15,752 nucleotides of DNA from F23-B02 sp045642545. GTDB taxonomy: Bacteria; Bacillota; Clostridia; Oscillospirales; Oscillospiraceae. Position numbers and translations under genes: made by a program. Positions 1 through 6,736 of the stretch are shown here, piece by piece. Each line of letters opens with the position of its first letter. Positions within the stretch are counted from its first letter, which is position 1. The notes beneath the pieces were generated by a model. It worked only from the letters and a program-made list of their open reading frames with translations, did not search any database and was not told the origin of the DNA. The DNA is taken from contig JAZUJB010000026.1 in the NCBI GenBank assembly GCA_045642545.1, forward strand, positions 1-15,752, given 5' to 3'.

Positions 1-1827
1 GAAATCAAAGGCATAGGTTCATCAAAAGCGCGTGATATCTGTGCAAGCTTCAAAAAACAGGCCGGTGTCCGCAGACTTACTGAATTTCTGTGCGCCTACA
101 ATATTCAGCCGCTGATTGCACTGAGATTATACAAATCATACGGTGACTCGGCGCTTGAGGTTGTACACGAAAACCCGTACATAATTTCCGCAAGCCATAT
201 CGGGGCAAGCTTTGCGGAGGCTGACAACCTTGCGCTTGAGCTCGGAATTGAAGGGGATAGCGTAAACAGAATATCTGCTGCGGCAGTTTTTGAGCTGCAA
301 CACAACTCCGGAAACGGTCATTGCTTCATTCCGAGGGATAAGCTTGTAGCCGCAACAGCGCAGCTTATTTCTGTTTCACCCGAGCTTGTAGATGAGGCAC
401 TTGATAACCTCGCCGAGAGCAATACCGTGGTTTGCGATACGGTTGCAAATCTGAATGTCTGCTATCTTACCGAGCTTTATGAGGCAGAAAGCAATACGGC
501 GGACAGAATTAAGCAAATGGCAAAAACAAGCTGCAAGAGCAGTCTGAATATAGAAAAATTCATAGCAAGACTTGAAAATGCTAACGGCATCAGCTATGCG
601 CCTATGCAGAAGAAAGCGATTGAGCTTGCATTGAACAATCAAGTGCTTGTAATTACCGGCGGCCCCGGCACGGGTAAGACAACGATTCTCAAGGGCATTC
701 TCAAGCTATATGATGAGCTTGAGCTTGAAACCTGCCTTGCAGCACCCACGGGCAGAGCAGCAAAGCGAATGAGCGAGCTCAGCGGCAACGAAGCATCAAC
801 AATACACAGACTTCTCGGTGCTAAAATGTCCGAAGACGGCGAAGCAGTAGTATTTACAAAGAACGAGGATGACCCGCTTAAATGCGGTGCATTAATTCTT
901 GATGAGTGCTCAATGGTTGACATAACACTTATGAGCGCCATTCTTGAAGCAATCAGACCGAACTGCAGACTTGTGCTTGTCGGCGATGCAGACCAGCTGC
1001 CGTCTGTAGGGCCCGGTAATGTTTTTTCGGATATAATCAGAAGCGGAATTGTTCCGACAATAAGCCTCACCGAGATTTTCAGACAGAAAACTGACAGCAA
1101 AATTGTTCGCAACGCACATATGATAAATGGGGGAGAGCACCCCAATTTCGAAGAAAATTCAGGCGACTTTTTCAGACTGAAAAGGCTGCAGGGCGGTACG
1201 GCGGTTGAAACCATTGTTGAGCTGTGCGCGCGCAGATTACCTGAAAATATGAAGATACCCTCTAATCAGATTCAGGTTTTATCTCCGACTCGAAAGGGCG
1301 AAACGGGCACTTCAAATCTCAACAAGTGCCTTCAGAATGCACTCAATCCCGCTGACGAGAGTAAGAAGGAAAAGCTTTTCGGTGAAACGGTATTCAGAGT
1401 AGGCGACAGAGTCATTCAGATTAAGAATAACTACGATATTATGTGGAAGACTGCAGGCGGAGTAAGCGGCGCAGGCGTGTATAACGGTGATATCGGCACA
1501 ATTGCATCAATTGACCCCATTACCGAAACACTTACCGTTGATTTTGAGGACAAGCTTGCCTGCTACGGCTTTGATATGCTCAATGAGCTTGAGCATGCAT
1601 GGGCGCTTACAGTGCATAAATCGCAGGGCAGCGAATACAGAGCGGTTATTCTTGCGCTTAACAGCGGCGTTCAGATGCTATTAACACGCGGTGTTTTATA
1701 TACTGCGGTTACGAGAGCAAAGGAGCTGCTTATTATGGTTGGCGATGATGCGATTGCCCACAGAATGATTGACAACAACAAGCAGTCGAGAAGATACAGC
1801 GCACTGCGCCTGAGGTTGATTGGCTGA
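1..1827 (+). CDS. recD2: RecD2-type ATP-dependent DNA helicase (5' end outside window)
   Basis: Superfamily 1B 5'-to-3' DNA helicase of the RecD2/TraA type, which acts in DNA repair without RecBC. The frame is open from base 1, so the N-terminus lies outside the window; 608 residues are visible of a usual 730-800. Visible residues 1-70 look like the helix-hairpin-helix region (IKGIGSSKARDI) that distinguishes RecD2 from RecD. The motor follows: Walker A GGPGTGKTT at visible residues 220-228, Walker B LILDE ending at 302, motif III GDADQLPSVGPG at 328-339, an SH3-like YNGDIGTI near 494-501, motif V VHKSQGSEY at 538-546 and motif VI YTAVTRAK at 567-574. All motor motifs are intact, so it should be active. 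Its TGA overlaps the comF ATG by one base, suggesting translational coupling. Family assignment is secure; the exact cellular role is inferred. Confidence 0.95.
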   Translation, partial: EIKGIGSSKARDICASFKKQAGVRRLTEFLCAYNIQPLIALRLYKSYGDSALEVVHENPYIISASHIGASFAEADNLALELGIEGDSVNRISAAAVFELQHNSGNGHCFIPRDKLVAATAQLISVSPELVDEALDNLAESNTVVCDTVANLNVCYLTELYEAESNTADRIKQMAKTSCKSSLNIEKFIARLENANGISYAPMQKKAIELALNNQVLVITGGPGTGKTTILKGILKLYDELELETCLAAPTGRAAKRMSELSGNEASTIHRLLGAKMSEDGEAVVFTKNEDDPLKCGALILDECSMVDITLMSAILEAIRPNCRLVLVGDADQLPSVGPGNVFSDIIRSGIVPTISLTEIFRQKTDSKIVRNAHMINGGEHPNFEENSGDFFRLKRLQGGTAVETIVELCARRLPENMKIPSNQIQVLSPTRKGETGTSNLNKCLQNALNPADESKKEKLFGETVFRVGDRVIQIKNNYDIMWKTAGGVSGAGVYNGDIGTIASIDPITETLTVDFEDKLACYGFDMLNELEHAWALTVHKSQGSEYRAVILALNSGVQMLLTRGVLYTAVTRAKELLIMVGDDAIAHRMIDNNKQSRRYSALRLRLIG

Positions 1828-2483
1828 TGAACAAGATATTAAACTTTGTTCTTGATTTGATTTATCCTCCGAAATGCGTTTTCTGCGGCACTGTTCTGGA
1901 CAAGTCTGATTTGTGCAGCGAATGCGAAAAAACATTGCCCTACACCAAGGGTGACAGCATTTATCAGAAGTTTCCGTTCGTAAATAAATGCATATCACCG
2001 CTGTATTATAAGGACAATGTCAGAGAAGCGGTGCTGAGATATAAATTCGGCGGTTCGTCCTGCTACAATCTCAGATTTGGCACAATTATGTCGGATTGCG
2101 CCGAAAATAATCTTGATTGCGGCAGCATTGATATGATATCATATATTCCGCTGAGCCGAAAAAGGCAGAAAAAAAGAGGCTATAATCAGTCCGAGCTGCT
2201 TGCCCGACAGATTTCAAAGAACACGGGCGTGCCTTGCGAGGCTACGCTTAAAAAGATTAAGAACAACAAGGCGCAGTCATCAATTAAAGACCGTAAACAG
2301 CGTGCCGCGAATGTTGTCGGCGCATACAGAGTAATTGATGAGCGAAAGCTCAAGGGTAAGCACATACTTCTTGTCGACGATGTGGTTACAACCGGTGCTA
2401 CGCTTGGCGAATGCGCAAGAATGCTTAAAAATTCGGGCGCCGAGGCTGTATATGCTATAACTCTTGCACGGCGCGAGGATTGA
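1827..2483 (+). CDS. comF: ComF family protein (competence / phosphoribosyltransferase-like)
   Basis: 218-residue ComF/ComFC/GntX family protein. In Bacillus and other transformable bacteria ComFC is a cytosolic factor needed for DNA uptake, working with the ComFA helicase. The N-terminus carries a four-cysteine zinc site (C17, C20, C30, C33). The C-terminal half is a type I phosphoribosyltransferase fold with the PRPP-binding loop LLVDDVVTTGATL at 181-193 and the family motif RKRGYNQ-like KKRGYNQSELLA at 115-126. Length is normal for the family. The ATG overlaps the recD2 stop (TGATG), with GAGG at 1812-1815 as a possible ribosome binding site. No comFA is seen next to it, so participation in natural competence is inferred only. 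Family call is firm. Confidence 0.93.
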   Translation: MNKILNFVLDLIYPPKCVFCGTVLDKSDLCSECEKTLPYTKGDSIYQKFPFVNKCISPLYYKDNVREAVLRYKFGGSSCYNLRFGTIMSDCAENNLDCGSIDMISYIPLSRKRQKKRGYNQSELLARQISKNTGVPCEATLKKIKNNKAQSSIKDRKQRAANVVGAYRVIDERKLKGKHILLVDDVVTTGATLGECARMLKNSGAEAVYAITLARRED

Positions 2484-2506
2484 TTTTCGCTTAAAAAGGA
2501 TAGAAT
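2480..2506 (+). promoter_or_regulatory. weak candidate promoter for mreB-like gene
   Basis: TTGATT (2480-2485) and TAGAAT (2501-2506) are separated by only 15 bases, shorter than the ideal 17. The site starts at the comF stop codon and lies 47 bases before the mreB-like ATG. A small inverted repeat (2522-2538, loop ACA, 7 pairs with one G-T) lies between this site and the ribosome binding site. The gene could equally be read from the recD2-comF transcript. Confidence 0.3.
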
Positions 2507-2543
2507 TATTACAGTTTAATCGTTGCAGACACTGCAGCAGATT

Positions 2544-2547
2544 GGAG
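2544..2547 (+). promoter_or_regulatory. ribosome binding site that sets the mreB-like start
   Basis: GGAG six bases before the ATG at 2554. It rules out the in-frame TTG at 2464, which would overlap comF and add 30 residues with no resemblance to the actin fold. Confidence 0.8.
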
Positions 2548-2553
2548 AAAACC

Positions 2554-3588
2554 ATGGTTATATTTGAAAGAGATATTGCAGTTGATATGGGTACGGCAAC
2601 AACTCAGGTGTTTTTGCAGGGTAACGGCGTTGTTCTGCGTGAGCCCACAGTTGTTGCGGTTGATAAAAACTCCGGCAGAATGCTTAAGATGGGCGAGGAT
2701 GCAAAGAAGACTCTCGGACGCACTCCCGCAAATGTAGTAGCAATTCATCCCATAAACTCAGGTGTTATTTCCGACTATGATATGTCTGCGATGATGCTTC
2801 GCGAGCTTGTTGGCAAGGTTACATCCTTCAGCCTTTTTAAGCCCCGTCTTCTCATGTGCGTTCCCAGCAGCATATCCGGTGTTGAGGAAAGAGCAATCAT
2901 CGACGCTGCAATCGAAGCAGGTGCGCGCAAAGTCTATCTTGTTGAAACCGCGGTTGCAACTGCCGTGGGTGCAGGTGTTGATATTGCAAAGGCTGACGGA
3001 CATATGGTTATCGATATCGGCGGCGGTACAACCGAGGTCGCGGTTGTTTCAATGGGCGGCGTTGCCGAGTGTGAATCCATAAAGACCGCAGGTCTTAGCT
3101 TTGATGAGGCAATAATCAGATACATTAAGAAAAAGCACAATATGCTTATCGGTGCAAGAACCGCAGAGGAGATTAAAATCAATATCGGCGGTGTTGAGCC
3201 CAGAGCCGCAACCGATTCAATTGAAGAGGTAAAGGGAAGAGACCTTGTAAACGGTCTGCCCAAGACTGTTGAGGTCTGCGCTTCTGAGCTCGTTGAGGTG
3301 CTCAAGGAGCCCGCAAGCTACATTCTTGAGAGTGTACATTCCGTACTCGAGCGCACTCCGCCCGAGCTTATCGGCGACCTCGGTGAAAACGGAATAATTA
3401 TGTCCGGCGGCGGTTGCATGATTTACGGCATGGACAGAATGATTGAAAAGAGCACCGGTATTCATACAATGGTTGTTGATGACCCCGTTGCATGTGCAGT
3501 ACACGGTGCGGGCAAGATGCTCTCGAGGCTTGACTTCATGCAGGATGGCATGATGAACTTCCAGCGCAGCAGAGAAATGCACAACTGA
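2554..3588 (+). CDS. mreB: MreB/Mbl family actin-like cell-shape protein, divergent and solitary
   Basis: Bacterial actin homologue of 344 residues, the usual MreB length. It should polymerise with ATP at the inner membrane face and guide peptidoglycan synthesis. Visible nucleotide-binding elements are phosphate 1 DMGTATTQ (11-18), phosphate 2 IDIGGGTTEVAV (153-164) and the adenosine region IIMSGGGCMIYGMD (281-294). Family landmarks include GEDAKKTLGRTP (47-58) and IGARTAEEIKINIG (199-212). Two landmarks deviate from common MreB: DxGTANT has Thr in place of Asn (residue 16), and the usual EEPMAAAIGAG reads ETAVATAVGAG (131-141). There is no mreC or mreD alongside, so this may be an Mbl- or MreBH-like paralogue rather than the main MreB. 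The start is chosen on GGAG at 2544. The family call is firm; the paralogue type is open. Confidence 0.9.
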   Translation: MVIFERDIAVDMGTATTQVFLQGNGVVLREPTVVAVDKNSGRMLKMGEDAKKTLGRTPANVVAIHPINSGVISDYDMSAMMLRELVGKVTSFSLFKPRLLMCVPSSISGVEERAIIDAAIEAGARKVYLVETAVATAVGAGVDIAKADGHMVIDIGGGTTEVAVVSMGGVAECESIKTAGLSFDEAIIRYIKKKHNMLIGARTAEEIKINIGGVEPRAATDSIEEVKGRDLVNGLPKTVEVCASELVEVLKEPASYILESVHSVLERTPPELIGDLGENGIIMSGGGCMIYGMDRMIEKSTGIHTMVVDDPVACAVHGAGKMLSRLDFMQDGMMNFQRSREMHN

Positions 3589-3601
3589 TTAAATGATAAA
3601 A

Positions 3602-3631
3602 AAAGAGCTATGGCGTTTGCCATAGCTCTTT
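3602..3631. terminator. bidirectional hairpin terminator between mreB-like gene and lipase
   Basis: Perfect 13-pair stem (3602-3614 with 3619-3631) and a GTTT loop, between two convergent genes. For the minus-strand lipase the stem runs straight into a clean run of seven T. For the plus strand the tail is interrupted (TTTCACTTTTT), so termination is probably better in the minus direction. Confidence 0.88.
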
Positions 3632-3641
3632 CACTTTTTAA

Positions 3642-4571
3642 TCAGATTTTGCTGTTAATCCAGTTGAGGACATCACTGTAAACCTCAGCCTTGTTCAGCT
3701 CGTTGAGCATCTCGTGTCTTCCATCGGGATAAAGCTTAATGCTTACATCATTCATTCCTGCGTTTACAAAGTTATCGTATGCCTTCTTAACACCCTTACC
3801 GCATTCGCCGACGGGATCCATTGCGCCGGACATGAAGTATACGGGCATATCCTTTCTCATTGCCGAGAGATTGCTCTTGGTGGTTATGAACTTTACGCCT
3901 ACCATCATATCGCGGAAGAGACTGCAGGTGGGAATGAAGCCACAGAGGGGGTCATCCATATATTTCTTAACAACAGCTTCATCTCTGGAAAGCCAGTCGT
4001 AATCGGTTTTGGGATTGTCGTAAATCTTGTTATAGCTGCCGAATGCGAGGTTGTTGAGGAAGTTGCTGCAGTGGTGAGTACCCTTGAATGCAGTAACGAG
4101 GTTGCCCATTGTAAGACCGCCTGCAACAAGTGCAGCGCCCTGATTACCGGTGCCGCTGATGATAGCTGCGTCAAAGCCCTCAGGGTAGCGAATGATATGG
4201 GTGCGTGCCATAAAGCTGCCCATGCTGTGGCCGAGAACGATAATCGGAAGCTCGGGATAATTCTTCTTCATTGCAAGGCGAAGAATTTCCTCATCATTAA
4301 CAACGGTATCCCAGCCGTTCTTATCTGCAAAGAAACCCTTCTCCTCGGGGCTTGCAATGGTCTTGCCGTGACCGAGATGATCAGTGCCTACACAGATGAT
4401 TCCGTTTTCAGCAAGGAACTTCATAAAATCATCATAGCGGTCGATATACTCGGCAATACCGTGCATAATCTGAACTACTGCCTTGGGCGCGCTCTCGGGA
4501 GTGCACATGCGTGCGTGAATTTTATTTTTGCCGTTGCTGGAATTAAAATAAAAATCTCTGAAAGTAGGCAT
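3642..4571 (-). CDS. alpha/beta hydrolase, monoacylglycerol lipase / lysophospholipase type
   Basis: Serine hydrolase of 309 residues, of the Hydrolase_4 / PldB / monoglyceride lipase group, expected to cleave fatty acid esters of glycerol or lysophospholipids. The oxyanion HG is at 37-38. The nucleophile elbow GHSMGS places the catalytic Ser at 116. Asp252 in SGAMDPVG and His286 in PDGRHEMLNE complete a plausible triad. A cap region lies between about 140 and 240. No signal peptide or membrane segment is seen, so it is probably cytosolic. GGAGG at 4581-4585 lies nine bases from the ATG. It has its own strong promoter and is divergent from glycerol kinase, whose substrate, glycerol, would be released by monoglyceride cleavage. 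The hydrolase fold is certain; the substrate is inferred. Confidence 0.9.
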   Translation of the reverse strand: MPTFRDFYFNSSNGKNKIHARMCTPESAPKAVVQIMHGIAEYIDRYDDFMKFLAENGIICVGTDHLGHGKTIASPEEKGFFADKNGWDTVVNDEEILRLAMKKNYPELPIIVLGHSMGSFMARTHIIRYPEGFDAAIISGTGNQGAALVAGGLTMGNLVTAFKGTHHCSNFLNNLAFGSYNKIYDNPKTDYDWLSRDEAVVKKYMDDPLCGFIPTCSLFRDMMVGVKFITTKSNLSAMRKDMPVYFMSGAMDPVGECGKGVKKAYDNFVNAGMNDVSIKLYPDGRHEMLNELNKAEVYSDVLNWINSKI

Positions 4572-4599
4572 AGAAAATGTCCTCCATATGTGTTATTAT

Positions 4600-4628
4600 A
4601 TGAATAAATTAATTTTATCGCGTAATAT
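4600..4628 (+). promoter_or_regulatory. candidate glpK operon promoter
   Basis: A good -10 box TAATAT (4623-4628) with a poor -35 ATGAAT (4600-4605) at 17 bases spacing. A weak -35 would fit activator control, but no operator could be identified. It overlaps the divergent lipase promoter. Confidence 0.4.
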
Positions 4629-4640
4629 TTCAATAGTCAA
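4612..4640 (-). promoter_or_regulatory. sigma-A-type promoter of the lipase gene
   Basis: Reading the minus strand, TTGACT (4640-4635) and TAAAAT (4617-4612) are separated by exactly 17 bases. Transcription should begin near 4605, giving a leader of about 34 bases. The site overlaps the region that must hold the glpK promoter. Confidence 0.72.
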
Positions 4641-4661
4641 CAAAAAACTGGAGGAACAGAT

Positions 4662-6164
4662 ATGAACGGTTATGTTATTGCGCTTGATCAGGGAACCACA
4701 AGTTCAAGGTCAATAATTTTCGATTCCAAGGGAACCCCCGTTACCATTGCACAGTATCCTTTTCCGCAGATTTACCCCCAGCCCGGTTGGGTAGAGCACG
4801 ACCCTATGGTCATTCTCGAAACTCAGTTTCTTGCAATGGCCGAAGCGTTTGAAAAGAGCGGCTTGTCACCCACGGATATTGCAGGTATCGGTATTACAAA
4901 CCAGCGCGAAACAACAATCGTATGGGATAAGGCAACAGGGAAGCCCGTATATAACGCAATAGTATGGCAGTGCAGAAGAACCGCAGCTATGTGCGAGGAG
5001 CTTGCCGCAACCGGAATCGGCGACTATGTAACCGAGAAAACCGGTCTTCTTATTGACGCGTATTTCTCCGGAACAAAAATCAAATGGATTCTTGACAATG
5101 TACCCGGCGCAAGAGAAAAAGCCGAAAACGGCGAGCTGCTGTTCGGTAACATTGATTCCTGGCTCATTTGGAATCTAACCGGCGGAAAGGCTCATGTTTC
5201 CGACTATTCAAACTGCTCACGCACTATGATTTTTGATATTGATAAGCTCCAGTGGGATGAAAAGCTTTGCAATATTCTCGGCATCCCCATGAGCATGCTG
5301 CCCACACCCGTACCGTCCTCCATGATTTACGGCCATGTTGCCGAGGGAATCAAGGGTCTCGAGGCACTTGCAGGCGTTCCCGTATGCGGCAGCGCAGGCG
5401 ACCAGGCAGCGGCGCTCTTCGGTCAGGGCTGTATTGAAAAGGGCGAGGCAAAGAACACCTACGGTACCGGTTGCTTCACTCTTATGAATACCGGCAGCCA
5501 GTCAGTCAGAAGCAAGAGCGGTCTTGTTACCAGTGTGGCATGGGCGCTTGACGGCAAGGTTACATACGCACTTGAGGGCAGCGTATTTAATGCCGGCAGC
5601 ACTGTTCAGTGGCTGCGCGATGAGCTTCAGATTATTGGCTCTGCATCCGAAGCAGAGACGCTTGCAACCTCCGTTGAGGATAACGGCGGTGTATACCTCG
5701 TATCCGCCTTCACCGGCCTCGGCGCACCGAGATGGGATATGTACGCAAGAGGCGCAATCGTGGGTCTTACACGCGGCAGCTCAAGGGCACACATTGTCCG
5801 TGCAGCGCTTGAGGGTATCACTTATCAGGTTAAGGATCTTCTTGATGCAATGGAAGCTGACGCAGGTGAGTCACTCTCCGTTCTGCGTGTTGACGGCGGC
5901 GCATCGGTCAATAACTTTATGATGCAGTTCCAGTCCGATATGCTCAGAAAGCCTATCGACAGACCTAAGATGGTTGAAACTACTGCATTCGGCGCTGCTT
6001 TCCTTGCAGGCCTTGCAACCGGCGTATGGAAAAGCGTTGAGGAAATCAAGACAATCAGGCAGCCTGACAGAGTTTTTACTCCTGTTATGGCTGAGGATAA
6101 GGCAAAGCAGCTGCACAGCAAGTGGCTCTGCGCAGTTGAGCGTTCTGCTAAATGGGAAGAGTAA
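4662..6164 (+). CDS. glpK: glycerol kinase
   Basis: FGGY-family kinase of 500 residues that converts glycerol and ATP to glycerol-3-phosphate in the cytosol. The N-terminal phosphate loop DQGTTSSR is at 9-16, the substrate-side motif NQRETTIVWD at 80-89, FGGY signature 1 YFSGTKIKWILDN at 134-146, the catalytic base Asp247 in SAGDQ, and signature 2 starting GITYQVKDLLDAME at 385. Length and motifs match GlpK throughout. In many Firmicutes a histidine in a YHF(F/Y)G loop just before GAGDQ is phosphorylated by HPr. Here the equivalent stretch (226-238) has no histidine, so PTS activation looks unlikely. The ribosome binding site GGAGG (4650-4654) lies seven bases upstream. No glpF, glpD or glpO is adjacent. 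It is first in an apparent operon with the Nudix-like and DUF1015 genes. Confidence 0.96.
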   Translation: MNGYVIALDQGTTSSRSIIFDSKGTPVTIAQYPFPQIYPQPGWVEHDPMVILETQFLAMAEAFEKSGLSPTDIAGIGITNQRETTIVWDKATGKPVYNAIVWQCRRTAAMCEELAATGIGDYVTEKTGLLIDAYFSGTKIKWILDNVPGAREKAENGELLFGNIDSWLIWNLTGGKAHVSDYSNCSRTMIFDIDKLQWDEKLCNILGIPMSMLPTPVPSSMIYGHVAEGIKGLEALAGVPVCGSAGDQAAALFGQGCIEKGEAKNTYGTGCFTLMNTGSQSVRSKSGLVTSVAWALDGKVTYALEGSVFNAGSTVQWLRDELQIIGSASEAETLATSVEDNGGVYLVSAFTGLGAPRWDMYARGAIVGLTRGSSRAHIVRAALEGITYQVKDLLDAMEADAGESLSVLRVDGGASVNNFMMQFQSDMLRKPIDRPKMVETTAFGAAFLAGLATGVWKSVEEIKTIRQPDRVFTPVMAEDKAKQLHSKWLCAVERSAKWEE

Positions 6165-6736
6165 TGGAACAGGTTTTAGTTGTTAAAAGAGAAAAAATCG
6201 AAGACTTTATATCAGGCAAAAACGGACTTATTACTGCAGATACTGCAGAAATGTTTGATATTGTAAAGCGCGAGTATGAATTTATGCCGCGTCCCGAGGC
6301 AGAGGAAAGACCTGACTATAAGCAGATTATTCCGTATGTAATTCTGCTTCAGAATGACAAGGTTTTCGTAACGCGTCGTCTTAATAAGGGCGGTGAAGCA
6401 AGACTTCACGGTAAAATATCCATCGGTATCGGTGGACACATTAATCCCGTTGATGAGCAGGGTGACCTACTTATGCAGGGACTCTGGCGTGAGATACACG
6501 AGGAGGTCTCGCTCGATAAGCACGGCGAGCTTGTATCCTGCGGCTTTATCAATGACGATTCAAACAGCGTTGGCAGTGTGCACCTCGGTGCTTGCTTCAA
6601 GCTTAATGTTGAAGGCGATGTATTCGTGCGTGAAACTGAGAAGCTTGAAGGTCTTTGGATGACCGTACCCGAGCTTGAGAAAAACTACGATTACATGGAA
6701 ACATGGACGCAGATTGCACTGGAGGTGCTGAAGTGA
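6164..6736 (+). CDS. Nudix-like hydrolase with an enlarged Nudix box
   Basis: 190-residue protein resembling Nudix (MutT-type) hydrolases. The core reads GIGGHINP (88-95) followed by GLWREIHEEV (106-115), which corresponds to the GG(x)nRExxEE metal-binding helix. Between the box glycine (91) and Arg109 there are about four more residues than in the canonical G-x5-E-x7-REuxEExG pattern, and Gly at the end is replaced by Ser. About 55 residues precede the Nudix core. The substrate cannot be predicted. The chosen ATG at 6164 overlaps the glpK stop by one base (TAATG). An in-frame ATG at 6152 would add four residues and overlap glpK by 13 bases; GGGAAG at 6154-6159 fits neither start perfectly. 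It overlaps the next gene by four bases. Confidence 0.78.
   Translation: MEQVLVVKREKIEDFISGKNGLITADTAEMFDIVKREYEFMPRPEAEERPDYKQIIPYVILLQNDKVFVTRRLNKGGEARLHGKISIGIGGHINPVDEQGDLLMQGLWREIHEEVSLDKHGELVSCGFINDDSNSVGSVHLGACFKLNVEGDVFVRETEKLEGLWMTVPELEKNYDYMETWTQIALEVLK
6721..6725 (+). promoter_or_regulatory. ribosome binding site that sets a GTG start for the DUF1015 gene
   Basis: GGAGG seven bases before the GTG at 6733. This supports GTG over the in-frame ATG at 6703, which has no such site and would lengthen the overlap with the Nudix-like gene to 34 bases. Confidence 0.8.

Noticed and set aside
639..1214. Minus-strand open frame of about 191 codons within recD2
   Set aside because: It lies over the helicase core, is Ser- and Pro-rich with no motifs, and has no ribosome binding site or promoter.
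3714..4607. Plus-strand open frame of about 297 codons running opposite the lipase gene
   Set aside because: It is antisense to a gene with a full catalytic triad and its own promoter and ribosome binding site. Its translation is rich in Cys, His and Ala without any recognisable domain, as expected of a shadow frame.
4572..4661. Riboswitch, antiterminator leader or catabolite operator in the lipase-glpK gap
   Set aside because: The gap is 90 bases with short leaders on both sides. No convincing cre-like palindrome, hairpin pair or glycerol antiterminator site was seen.
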